Positions 33,091 to 42,919 of a DNA stretch of 64,000 nt are shown piece by piece. This DNA is from Bipolaris cookei (lineage: Eukaryota > Ascomycota > Dothideomycetes > Pleosporales > Pleosporaceae), in the NCBI GenBank assembly GCA_002286855.1, contig NRSV01000012.1, positions 518,883 to 582,882 on the forward strand, in the 5' to 3' direction. The stretch's first letter is position 1. Every line of letters starts with the position of its first letter. Under the pieces are notes generated by a model. It worked only from the letters and a program-made list of their open reading frames with translations, searched no databases and was not told the origin of the DNA. A program made the translations under genes and the position numbers.

Positions 33091-34536
33091 AAAAAAGCCA
33101 TACAAGACTAGACAGCTACCGGCTATCACGAGCTCCATCCAACATACCCAAGAGATAGAAGAAATCATCCCATACAAGTTCAGACCATGGAATTCTCTCA
33201 ACTACAATATCTCTATATCAAAGAAATCCAAAGAAGAAGAGGCAGCAGCGCACAAAGATTATATCCAAACAATAGAAGACAACTCTATAGTAATCTACTC
33301 AGACGCCTCGAAAACTAAAGACGAAGATGGGATAGGAGTGGGCTTAGCAGCCTATAACCCAAACCAAGAAAAAATCTACGCAAGAAAAGAGAATATAGGT
33401 GACAACCAACTCGTCTATAATGGAGAGCTTGAAGGAATTGCAATGGCCTTCGAGTACGCTGCTAAAACTGCCACTAAAGACCAAAAACATCCATGTTTAC
33501 GCTGACAACCAGGCCGCAATCTACAGGCTCCAAAGCCTATCAGATAAGCCCGGCCAGCAGTGGGTAATTCGGTGCCAAAAAGCTGCAAAATCTATCCGTA
33601 ACAAAAAAGCAAAGATCTTCTTGAAATGGGCGCCAGGCCACACAGATATAGAGGGAAACGAAAAAGCAGACTCCTTAGCTAAGGAAGCTACAAAACAAAC
33701 ACCAAAAAAATCGCAAACAAGCCTAGCCTTCCTAGGCACCAAGATCAAGCTCCTCCAACGAGCTAGCCAAGCAGAAGAGTGGAGAAAGTATAGGGAAAAA
33801 GCAAGAGAGAAGAAGACTAGCTACGGAGCTATCTTCGATCTTAAGCTTAAAAACCAACTAGCAATCCCAAGAGGCACGAAAAGAGAGATTTCAAGCTCTT
33901 TCTACTCCCTTAAGATAGGACACGGATACTTTAACTCCTACCTAAAGAGAGTGAATAGAAGAGAAACAGACCTCTGCCAATGTGGGAGACCACAAACAGC
34001 AGAGCATCTACTTCTATGCTGCGGCTTCTATAGCGCAGAAAGAAACCAGCTTAAAAAGACTCTAGGCCAAAAAGTACTTAAACTCCCACTCTTACTCCAT
34101 ACTTCGTGTGGTATAGAAGCTACCTTAGCTTTTATTACTAGTACGAAGATAGGAACAAGAAAGTGGTACCTAGGCCAGGAAGACTAGAAAAGAATAAAAA
34201 CAAGAAAGAAAACAGCAAGAAAGAAAGAAAAAGAAGAAAAACACGTTTGCTTTTATTTGCGTTTATTAGTACTATTTCCTTTCCCTCTAGAGAGCTCGCT
34301 GGAAGGCAGCTTAGCCGCCCTACATCTCTCCCTGTCACCAAACTGCTCTTTAGCACCAGGCATCTAGAAGGCTAGTAATAGCTGAGCTAGATAAAGGCCG
34401 AAGCACCCTAGTTATACTCTATAGCAGAAACCTCCAAATTGTAAATAAGAACTAGATAGAACGACCTTTGGCCAAAGTCTTACATAGCCAACGGCTGATA
34501 CAGGACTATAAATGGAATTAATAATAATAATAGCTC
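33091..34536 (+). mobile_element. 5'-truncated LINE (RNase H and 3' end), frameshifted
   Basis: It encodes a ribonuclease H domain: IVIYSDASKT (first Asp), LVYNGELEGIAM (Glu), then after a one-base frameshift near 33470 HVYADNQAAI (Asp) and WAPGHTDIEGNEKADSLAKEA (His/Asp). It is followed by the C-terminal Cys/His part of Tad1/I-type ORF2 (CQCGRPQTAEHLLLCC). Open frame 33399-34187 covers the second part. The 3' end is an AAT/ATA repeat (34515-34531), a common LINE tail. Endonuclease and reverse transcriptase are absent. Confidence 0.8.
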
Positions 34537-34538
34537 TA

Positions 34539-36383
34539 ACGTGGTTCATAAGCGAGTCGGCCACCCAAGCGAGTCGGCCACTTTGCACCGGCGCGTCGAC
34601 GTCGACACTACAACGCGTCATGTCTCAACAGCGCACTTCTAAAACTTTATATACTGAATCAGATCTTCAGCTTGCTCTTTTTGATTTTCAATTGCAACGT
34701 GTTCAAAGCCAAAGGCGTGCTGCTTCTATCTATAACGTGCCCCGAACTACTCTCCAAGACCGACGCGCTGGGAAGCGCTCCCGCCGCGACTGTGAAGCGA
34801 ACTCGAAACGCCTAAATAAGCTAGATGAGGAGGCTATAGTTAAGCGTATTCTTGAGGAGTCTGCGCGAGGATTTGCGCCTACAAAGCCTAACGTTCGAGC
34901 AATGGCTGATAAACTATTACATGAACGGGAGAGTGACCCTGTTGGCAAGAACTGGGTTGATAACTTTGTCAAGCGAACTCCTGAGCTCCGTACGCGCTGG
35001 AGCCGTCCTTATGATCACCAGCGAGCCGCCTGCGAGGACCCAGCGGCTATCCAGCGCTGGTTCGACTTAGTCCAGGCGACAAAGCCGAAGTGGGGTATTG
35101 TAGACGACGATATCTATAACTTTGACGAAACTGGCTTTATGATGGGCAAGATTTTATCACAGTTAGTTATCACAGGCTCAGAAGGATATGGCAAAAAGAA
35201 GCGGATCCAGCCAGGCAACCGTGAGTGGGTTACTGTGATCCAAGGCGTGGGCGCGTCGGGTCGCCGGCTACCCCCCTTCGTTATCTTTGCGGGCAAGGTG
35301 CTAATCGACGTGTGGTTTAAAAACCTGCCTACTGACTGGGTCCTTGAAGTCAGTCCTAACGGCTGGACGAATAATCAGCTTGCTCTTGCGTGGTTAGAGC
35401 ACTTTGATACCCATACAAAGAGGCAGACTGTGGGTGGGTATCGACTGCTTATTATCGACGGCCATGAAAGCCACTGCTCTATCGATTTTCAGGATCTTTG
35501 CAAGGAGAAGAATATTATTCTTCTCTGCATGCCTGCGCACTCGTCTCACCTGTTGCAGTCCCTTGACGTCGCCTGCTTTTCGCCGTTGAAGCGCAGGTAT
35601 GGCGACGTCGTTTCGGGCTTGGCACGCAACCGCACCAACTATATCATTAAGGAGACCTTCCTACCAGCCTTTAGGGCTGCTTTTGAGCAGTCTATTACGA
35701 AAGAGGATATTCAAGCTGGCTTCAGAGGCGCTGGTCTAGTCCCACATGACCCACAGGCTGTGCTATCAAAGCTTGATGTAGTGGTGCAGACACCAAACAA
35801 TCGCCGCGACGGGGAGGCGCCTGGGAGGCGCAGACACCGCGCAACGCGCGCGAAATTGAGGCTCAAAGTACTCTCATTCGACAGAGGGTAAGAAACCGCC
35901 CTGGGTCTTCTGCAAGTGCTCTTGACGAGAAGGTTGCACAGCTGAGTAAAGGGGCTCAGCAAATAGCACATGAAATGACGCTTATGAGAGGGGAAGTTGC
36001 TGCTCTTCGAGAGACTCTAAACGCAGTAAATAAGCGTAAAAGCAGCAAGCGGCGATACGTACGAACAGAAGAGACTCTTAATATAGGCGAGGTACAAGAA
36101 ATACTAGCTGAACAGGCAGTTAGTAGTCGTGGTGGTGGTGAGAGCGCGTCGAAGAGGGTGCGAGGAGAGAGGCGGTGCGGGCGTTGCAAGCAGACTGGAC
36201 ACAACGCTCGTAACTGCGCAGTTGAGATAGATAGTGTAAGTGATAGCAGCGATTCTGACAATTAATTTGGCATATCGCGATAGTTTATTGACTGTGGTAA
36301 AAGTGCGTGATAATGTCTCGACGTCGACGCGCCGGTGCAAAATGGCGCGCTCGCTGCGGTGGCGACTCGCTTATGACCCACGT
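34539..36383 (+). mobile_element. Fot1/pogo element, family A copy 2 (nearly complete)
   Basis: 1845 bp between TA dinucleotides. The left end, ACGTGGTTCATAAGCGAGTC, contains the motif AAGCGAGTCGGCCAC twice, and the right end is a diverged inverse. It lies between the LINE tail and the mariner N-terminal fragment. It is the best guide to the family together with A5. Confidence 0.9.
34620..36265 (+). pseudogene. Family A transposase with one late frameshift
   Basis: It starts at ATG 34620 (MSQQRTSKTLYTESDLQLAL). It has an N-terminal psq/CENP-B-type helix-turn-helix (ASIYNVPRTTLQDRRAGKRS) and a second DNA-binding helical region (WVDNFVKRTPELRTRWSRP). The DDE domain follows with YNFDETGFMMGK, IIDGHESHCS and LLQSLDVACFSPLKRRYGD. 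Near 35817 one base is missing compared with A5, so the frame shifts and stops at 35891. The correct frame resumes at about 35880, with a coiled/basic region and the zinc knuckle CGRCKQTGHNARNC, and ends at 36265. Otherwise intact. Confidence 0.85.
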
Positions 36384-36712
36384 TATTAGAGATACAATCA
36401 ATACTACGAGGATGAACACCAGTTGGCGCGGAGACTTGTGACGTATTCTTGCTAATAGGTGAATTTAACTCGATAACTAAGGTACGGGTATATATATCAG
36501 TATAAGGAGCCATAGTAAGAAGATAACTACGTAGTAGCAGGTAGACTGATCAAACAGCTCCTCAGCTCAAAGGTGGGAGTTGCGCCAAGAAGAGTTGGGC
36601 CGAAGCGCCGAGATTAGCGTCAGACAATACTTTTGAAAGGCACCTCCGTAATCTGTTTCCATTTACCAAATCACCTACCACATTCAAACTCTCCCAAGTT
36701 CCCCTCGGGCTT

Positions 36713-37441
36713 TAGGCATACACCTCTTCGTACGTGTCCACAGCCGTGCGTCCTGGCTCCGTGCCCGTCTCACTGCTGTCCTTGATCTTGGCGCTCTTGA
36801 CACCATCCGCAAACTTGTTCCGGAGCAGATTGCTGCTCGCTATTTTTCGCTCAATAAATGAGTCGTGGTGCATCAGCCATCTGACAAATACTGTGGGATG
36901 GAGCTGGCCGATGCGGAGTTGGCGATTGGAAACCTGTACCGCCTTGCTGTTGTCACGCGTCGGCTCGAGCGCGTACAGAACATGGCCCTCGGTCAGTGTA
37001 ATGGACTGGCAGATGGCGCCCAGTGCCGCCACCATGATCCACACCGGGCCTTGCACGTCCTGCCACCTTGGGACAGCCTCCTTGCGATCCTTGGAGGACG
37101 CGACGCTGACGGCAGCCTCATCTCCAAACTCCTGGACCAGCCTGCACCATAGCAGAGCCCGCGCGAGGCGTATACCGCTTGTGGTGATGTACTTGCTCTT
37201 GTACATGTACATCTCGCAATTGGCCCTGCGCTGCGCATCTGGGTGAAGCACACGGCTCGTTTGGCTGCCTACCAGGCGTGCTTGCTCGATAATGTATGCA
37301 ATCTTGGCGGAGCCCTGGCAACGTGTTGCTGCCTTTTCGTCTTGATCTTGATCTTTTGGGCGCTTTTGAATGTCTTCTGGAAGTGGTTTCAGTTGCCCAT
37401 GAAGGTTTCCAATGAGAAGCTGGCCAAAGCACGTACAGGTT
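36713..37441 (-). pseudogene. Unrecognised gene fragment between transposons
   Basis: On the minus strand one frame stays open from about 37441 to the TAA at 36713 (about 240 codons). It has no ATG near its beginning; the first is at 37247. The sequence has protein character and higher G+C than its surroundings: PLPEDIQKRPKDQDQDEKAATRCQGSAKIAYIIEQARLVGSQ, a hydrophobic GPVWIMVAALGAICQSITLTEG, and a polar end KIKDSSETGTEPGRTAVDTYEEVYA. I do not know the family. It may be the 3' part of a host gene cut off by insertions on both sides; part of a first exon may lie at 37700-37450 in another frame. Confidence 0.45.
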
Positions 37442-37749
37442 CATGCGTAGACGTCTTGCGCTGCAAAGCTTTGGCTGCAAAGACTCCAGCAGTGCCGATG
37501 CCGTTCACCAGCGGCGAACCCGTTATGCCAGTGACGCCTGGCCAATCCCTGTTCAGCACAGTTTTGGCGGAAACGGTCGACAACCTCAATGTACATAATG
37601 GTCTTGTCGCTAGCGGCAGCGTGTACCGTGCCGGACGGCGGTATGCCCGCTCCACCCCATCAAAGTCACCACAAAGTTGAGGCTGCAGAGCTCTACACAA
37701 AAGCTGTCATCGCAAGATTTTCTAGTAGAGTAGTATAGTAATATTGATA

Positions 37750-38736
37750 ACGTATTTCACAAGCGAGCGCGCCACTTTGCACAGGCGCGTCGATGTCGAG
37801 ACAACATCACGTAATGTCTCAACAACGTACTATTCAAACTTTCTATACTGAAGCAGATCTCCAGCTTGCTCTTTCTGATTACCAATCTCAACGTGTTAAA
37901 AGCCAAAGAGGTGCTGCCCCTATCTACAACGTCCCACGAAGAACAGTCCAGCGTAGAGACGCTGGGACACGCTTTCGACGCGACTGCGAAGCGAACTCGA
38001 AGCGCCTAAATAAGCTAGAAGAGGAGGCTGTAGTTAAGCGTATCCTTGAAGAGTCTGCGCGAGGATTTGCGCCTACAAAGGCCGACGTTCGAGTAATGGT
38101 TGATAAACTATTGCATGAGCGGGAGAGTAACCCTACTGGCAAGAACTGGGTTGACAACTTTGTCAAGCGAACCCCTGAGCTCCGTACGCGCTGGAGCCGT
38201 CCTTATGATCACCAGCGAGCCACCTGCGAGGATCCAGCGGCTATCCAGCGCTGGTTCGACTTTGTCCATGCGACAAAGCCGAAGTGGGGTATTGTGGACG
38301 ATGATATCTATAACTTTGATGAAACTGGCTTTATGATGGGCAAGATTTTATCACGGTTAGTTATCACAGGCTCAGAAGGATATGGCAAAAAGAAGCGGAT
38401 CCAGCCAGGCAATCGTGAGTGGGTTACTGTGATCCAAGGCGTGGACGCGTCGGGTCGCCGGCTACTCTTCAAGAGGCTCTAGACGAATCAAATAAGCGTA
38501 AGAGCCGCAAGCATCGATACGTACGGACAGAGGAGACTCTTACTGTAGGCGATATGCAAGAAGTATTAGCTGAACGGGCGGGTAGTAGTCGTGGTGGTGG
38601 TGAAAGTGCGTCGAAGAGGATCCGAGGAGAGTAGCGGTGCGGGCGTTGCAAGCAGACTGGACACAACGTTCGTACCTGCGCAGTTGAGATAGATAGTGCA
38701 AGTGATAACGGCGATTCTGATAATCAATTTGGTATA
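37750..38736 (+). mobile_element. Family A copy 3, internally deleted, right end lost
   Basis: The left terminus is ACGTATTTCACAAGCGAG after a TA. The transposase starts at 37814 and runs through the helix-turn-helix and DETGFMMGK to DASGRRL. There the sequence jumps directly to the C-terminal coiled region (QEALDESNKRKS), out of frame, so translation ends after LLFKRL. A stop (TAG) also cuts the zinc-knuckle part after KRIRGE. It ends in TTTGGTA where B2 begins. Copy A4 has the same deletion joint. Confidence 0.85.
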
Positions 38737-40671
38737 ACGTGGTTTACAAGCGAGCGCCGCACCCCACCAACTTCGCGCACCTCTTTCATCTCAATACACA
38801 ATGGCTCAACGTAGCGCTAGTCAGTTAGTTTCAAACGAATCAGATATTTAGCTTGCTATCTCTTCTATCAAGTCTGGTCAAATACAGAGCAATCGTAGTG
38901 CTGCTGCCATCTATAATGTGTCTGAACGAACGATCCGTCGCCGACGCGTCGGCAAGCCTGCGCGACGCGATTGCCAGCCCAACTCAAAGAAGCTCACTAA
39001 GCTAGAAGAGGAGATGATAGTTGATCATATACTTGATCTAGATCTACGTGGATTTTCGCCTACCTACGCTGCTGCGCGCAATATGGCTGACAGACTCCTG
39101 GCCAGCGCCGCGCGCAGCCAGGTTGGTGTCCACTGGCCGCGCAACTTTGTCAAGCGTATAGACAGTCTTACCACATGTTTCAATCGAGCCTACGATAGGC
39201 AGAGAGCTCTATGTGAAGATCCAGTCTTAATCAAGAGCTGGTTTGAGCTTGTAGAGCAAACGAAGGCCAAGTATGGCATCTGTAACGAGGACGTCTATAA
39301 CTTCGACGAAGCTGGCTTTATGATGGGCAAGATTACTACTCAGCTTGTCATTACAGCGTCAGAGAGAAGAAGCCGGCCAAAGGCTATCCAGCCAGGTGGC
39401 CGAGAGTGGGTGACGTTTATCGCTGGGATTAACGCAGCTGGCTGGTCTATCCCACCGTTTCTGATCTTTACTGGCAAGTATCACTTATCTGCCAACACCA
39501 AAGCACTGCCGTCACTGTGCATCAGGGCCTGTCATTGATTTGGCTAGTAGTCGGGGAAAAGATTACATAGTATTCCGTCTGCTNGAGGAGGCAGAGATCC
39601 CACGCGACTGGGCGATCGCAGTGAGCGATAACGGCTGGACGACTAATGAGCTAGGAGTTGAGTGGCTAAAGCACTTTGTCAAACATACAAATGGCAAGGT
39701 TATTGGGGCACGCCGGCTGCTTATTCTTGACGGCCATGAGAGCCACCAGTCACTTGAGTTCCAAGAGCTCTGCAAGAAGAACAATATCTACACGCTCTGT
39801 ATGCCGCCTCACTCGTCTCACCTGCTCCAGCCTCTTGACGTTGGCTGCTTCTCGCCATTGAAGCGCGCGTATAGTCGTGAGGTCGAGAGTCTGATACGCA
39901 ACTGTATCAACCACATCACCAAGCTCGAGTTTCTACCAGCGTTTAAGGCAGCATTCGATCGATCTTTCACGCCAGCCAATATCTGCTCAGCTTTCCGAGG
40001 CGCAGGCCTTGTTCCTCTCCAGCCAGAAGCTGTTCTATCAAAGCTTGACGTAAAGCTGCGTACGCCTACTCCTCCAGCTACTCCTCCAGCTACTCTTACA
40101 GAAGCTCTCTGGCAGGCCTGTACGCCAGGCAACCTACGCGAGCTTGAAGCTCAATCAACGCTGATAAGTAATCGCGTTCGACAGCACAAAAGCTCATCAC
40201 CAGCTTCAATTATCGCGGCAATTGGCCAGCTTAAGAAGGGGGCAGAGATAATGATGCTCTCAGCTGAGCTAATGCGCGATCGAATCGCCAGCCTTGAGAG
40301 AGCTAACACAGCAGTATCAGAGCGTAGAAAGCGTAAGAAAAAGCGGATACAGAAGCGTGGAGTCCTTACTAAGGGAGCTGGAGAGGACATACTTGCTCAA
40401 CGTGAGGCTGATGAGCAGATTATTCGTGAGGAGCGTCAAGGAGGAGAGCGATCAGGTGTCAGCCGCCGAGCTCTTACGCGCTGTAGTAGATGCAAAGAGA
40501 CTGGTCATAACTCGCGTACATGTAAAAAAGATACTCTAGATAGCAATTAATCTACTATCTTAATATCTATTAAAACCATCTATATGTGGTGGAGCTACAC
40601 GCTTGTAAAGGTGTGCGAAGTTGGTGGGGTGCGGCGCTCGCTTGTACGCGGCGCTCGCTTGTAAACCACGT
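38737..40671 (+). mobile_element. Fot1/pogo element, family B copy 2 (near full length)
   Basis: 1935 bp between TA dinucleotides. Its ends are ACGTGGTTTACAAGCGAG plus a second AAGCGAGCGCCGC unit on the right. It is flanked on both sides by family A sequence in opposite orientation (A3 left, A4 right). Confidence 0.9.
38801..40550 (+). pseudogene. Family B transposase with a nonsense codon and a foreign insert
   Basis: ATG 38801 (MAQRSASQLVSNESDI) is followed at codon 17 by TAG where CAG is expected, a RIP-type change. It then reads on: helix-turn-helix (AAAIYNVSERTIRRRRVGKPARRD), YNFDEAGFMMGK (first Asp), LILDGHESHQS (second), LLQPLDVGCFSPLKRAYS, a coiled basic region and the zinc knuckle CSRCKETGHNSRTCKKD. 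About 95 bases (39490-39584) between LIFTGKYHLSA and EEAEIPRDW do not belong and end in a single N. The frame is lost there and resumes after the N. Confidence 0.85.
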
Positions 40672-40673
40672 TA

Positions 40674-41828
40674 TACCAAATTAATTATCAGAATCGCCAC
40701 TATCACTTGCACTATCTATCTCAACTACGCAGGTACAAACGTTGTGTCCAGTCTGCTTGCAACGCCCGCATCGCCTCTCTCCTCGCACCCTCTTCGACGC
40801 ACTCTCACCACCACCACGACTACTACCTGCCTGTTCAGCTAGTATTTCTTGTACTTCGCCAACATTAAGAGTCTCTTCTGTCCGCACGTATCGCCGCTTG
40901 CGGCTCTTGCGCTTTGTTGCTGTATCTAGAGCCTCTTGAAGAGTAGCCAGCGACCCGACGCGCCCACGCCTTGGATTACAGTGTTGGAAGATGGATGCAT
41001 TGGCTAACTATGATAGTGCGGGAGAGGGAGTATATATAACTCAGTATTCGGTGGCGGGGCACGGTCATCAATGAAGGTCGCCCTACACGACCTTCGCCAC
41101 CCACGAAGTTCGCCCTGCACGACCTTCGTCCCCACGATTCTCTAACATACAGTAACCCACTGACGGTTGCCTGGCTGTATCCGCTTCTTCTTACCATATC
41201 CTTCTGAGCCTGTGATAACTAACTGTGATGATATCTTACCCATCATGAAGCCAGTTTCGTCAAAGTTGTAGATATCGTCGTCTACGATACCCCACTTCTG
41301 CTTTGTCGCCTCGACTAGATCGAACTAGCGCTGGATAGCTACTGGGTCCTCGTAGGCAGCTCGCTGGTGGTCATAAGGACGACTCCAGCGTGTACGGAGC
41401 TTAGGGGTTCGCTTAACAAAGTTATCAACCCAGTTCTTGCCAACAGGGTCGCTGGCGCGCTCATGTAGGAGTTTATCAGCCATTGCTCGAACGTCAGGCT
41501 TTGTAGGCGCAAATCCTCGTGTAGACTCTTCTGAAAACGCTCTACTATAGCCTCCTCTTCTAGCTTATTCAGGCGCTTTGAATTCGGTTCACAGTCGCGT
41601 CGAAAGCGTCTCCTGGCGCGTCGATGCTTAAGAGTTGATTCAGGAAGATTATATATTCTAGCAGCACGATAACTACTTTGAACGCGTTGAAAATTCATAT
41701 CAGAAAGAGCAAGCCGTAGATCTGCTTCAGTATAAGTAGATTGGGCGTTGTGTTGTTGAGGCATCTTGCGTTTTCGTCTGAACGTTGACGCGCTCGTGGG
41801 GATACGCTCGCTCGCTTGTGAACCACGT
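40674..41828 (-). mobile_element. Family A copy 4, internally deleted, inverted relative to A3
   Basis: On the minus strand: terminus ACGTGGTTCACAAGCGAG near 41811-41828, transposase start MPQQHNAQSTYTEADLRLAL (41764), then frameshifts, DETGFMMGK and SGRW, then the same joint to QEALDTATKRKS as in A3, and a zinc knuckle with changes (CGRCKQTGHNVCTC). It ends in TTTGGTA, exactly as A3 does, against B2. A solo LTR (40982-41147) is inserted in it. Confidence 0.85.
40982..41147. mobile_element. Short solo LTR, family L3 (target duplication TACAG)
   Basis: 166 bp from TGTTGGAAGATGG to CTCTAACA, flanked by TACAG at 40977-40981 and 41148-41152. The flanks rejoin to the transposase sequence seen in A2 (GTTACTGTGATCCAAGG read on the minus strand), so the insertion is exact. 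The TGTTGGAA start is common in Copia-type LTRs. It contains TATATATAA and two copies of CGCCCTRCACGACCTTCG. Confidence 0.85.
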
Positions 41829-42095
41829 TATACCAAAGCCGATAGCATTGACTGCATCAAGGTAGCGCTCAAGAGCAAGATCTTGGGCATCATTCAGCCA
41901 GTAGTTAGTTGGCTTTTGATCACTGGGTGTAGGCGCGTTGTTATAAGCGCGGAGGAGACGTTTGTAGCCTAAGTTATGGGCTTTTGTATAAGAGCTGATG
42001 TTTGGCTTAAGGTGACTATGAAGCTTTGCCGCGTGCTCTTTATACAACGCCACCTCTTTTCTATATTTTGAAGCTGAAGAATTACTCTTTGGCAT
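41829..42095 (-). pseudogene. N-terminal fragment of another pogo-like transposase
   Basis: ATG complement at 42093-42095 (MPKSNSSASKYRKEVALYKE). It continues to LNDAQDLALERYLDAVNAIGFGI and then runs into family A sequence. NDAQDLALERYLD resembles the start of CENP-B/pogo-type helix-turn-helix regions. The composite A4-B2-A3 block begins at its end, and the remainder is not found on the other side. Confidence 0.5.
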
Positions 42096-42583
42096 ATTGT
42101 GAAATTTTCTGCAAACTTAGGTTGTGATTATCTGACGTTGTGGTAGAGTTAGTATTGTATTGTAACTAAGTGATGCCCTTGGGGTGGGCATTTCCCTTGG
42201 GAGAGGACGCCCGTGCAACGCGCGGGCAATTTCTTGAAGTTTTCGGAACAAACCATTTGGCCTGAGTAAAGGTTCATTTCAAACACAATACGGACGTGAA
42301 AGAGGGGTAGTGAACGAGGTAGAGTTTGTCTGTTAGTAATTGCGAGGGGCTGCCCAAAGGTTGCCGATGCCTAGTAACAAAATTGTATTCGTGTCAGATT
42401 TGATGGGTTTTCAATTATGGGGGTTCAAAAGGTGATTGTATTGAGGTAGCTACACGGAGCGATTATATGCACAACGAAGATGGGTAAGCAGATGACCAAG
42501 AGTCACATGAGGATGCGGTTCACCGTAAATCGTCAGAACTGTGGTATCAGGCTGACACCTACTTCTGACAGTTCGATACCGTA
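42096..42583. other. Unassigned sequence
   Basis: No gene seen. A GC-rich patch around 42180-42230 has an inverted CCCGTGCAACGCGCGGGC core that could fold into a hairpin. Confidence 0.35.
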
Positions 42584-42637
42584 GAGATGCCGGACGGGCC
42601 AACGCCGCGAGCAGGCCAACGCCAGATTACGTCCTCC

Positions 42638-42868
42638 TGTCAGATTGTTATGGGTTATCAAAGACGGCGAATTGATTGTGAAAAATTGAATTTTATTGAT
42701 CTCCCTGTTGTGATCGTTCTCTGCCATTACTTATGTGCAGTGTCTTGCTATTGCCTCGGTAGATGCTTGTTTCATGTAAGTATCAACGTACGTCGGCTGT
42801 AATTCATGCCGATACATCCTGGCATAATATCGACTGGGTTCCGCGGCTTAGGTTGCTGTTATCTGACA
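42638..42868 (-). mobile_element. Solo LTR, family L1 copy 2 (target duplication CCTCC)
   Basis: 231 bp, the inverse of the LTR at 32857-33085 with few differences. CCTCC flanks it at 42633-42637 and 42869-42873. It is inserted in the 5' non-coding part of C1, so it is younger than C1. Confidence 0.92.
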
Positions 42869-42919
42869 CCTCCAACACCAATTATTTTATCCACTTCAAC
42901 CACCCATAACGTGACCACA

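Larger units (their letters stand above)
32229..36513 (-). pseudogene. Mariner-type transposase, split and degraded
   Basis: The N-terminus lies at 36513-36386: MAPYTDIYTRTLVIELNSPI...TGVHPRSIDCISN, a helix-turn-helix-like start, cut by element A2. The C-terminus lies near 32345-32229: LKIQAWIEQIFIHI-stop-KIIELQGDNEYIEEG, resembling the end of DDE-superfamily (Tc1/mariner) proteins in Dothideomycetes. One in-frame TAA is visible. The DDE core is not found. Assignment rests on these short stretches plus the TA-flanked terminal repeats. Confidence 0.6.
32171..36648 (-). mobile_element. Tc1/mariner element carrying nested insertions
   Basis: Terminal inverted repeats of 28 bp with one mismatch (beginning CGGAGGTGCCTTTCAAAAGT) lie at 32171-32198 and 36621-36648, each flanked by TA. 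The outer unit is 4.48 kb because a MITE, a solo LTR, a LINE fragment and element A2 sit inside. Removing these leaves a little under 1 kb of its own sequence, so the element is also internally deleted. Remains of its transposase read on the minus strand at both ends. Confidence 0.8.

Noticed and set aside
34512..34619. Longer N-terminus for the A2 transposase
   Set aside because: The upstream codons come from the LINE tail and the terminal repeat; the family start is MSQQ at 34620.
37243..37680. Plus-strand frame with a hydrophobic segment
   Set aside because: Lies opposite the more protein-like minus-strand frame and lacks any motif.
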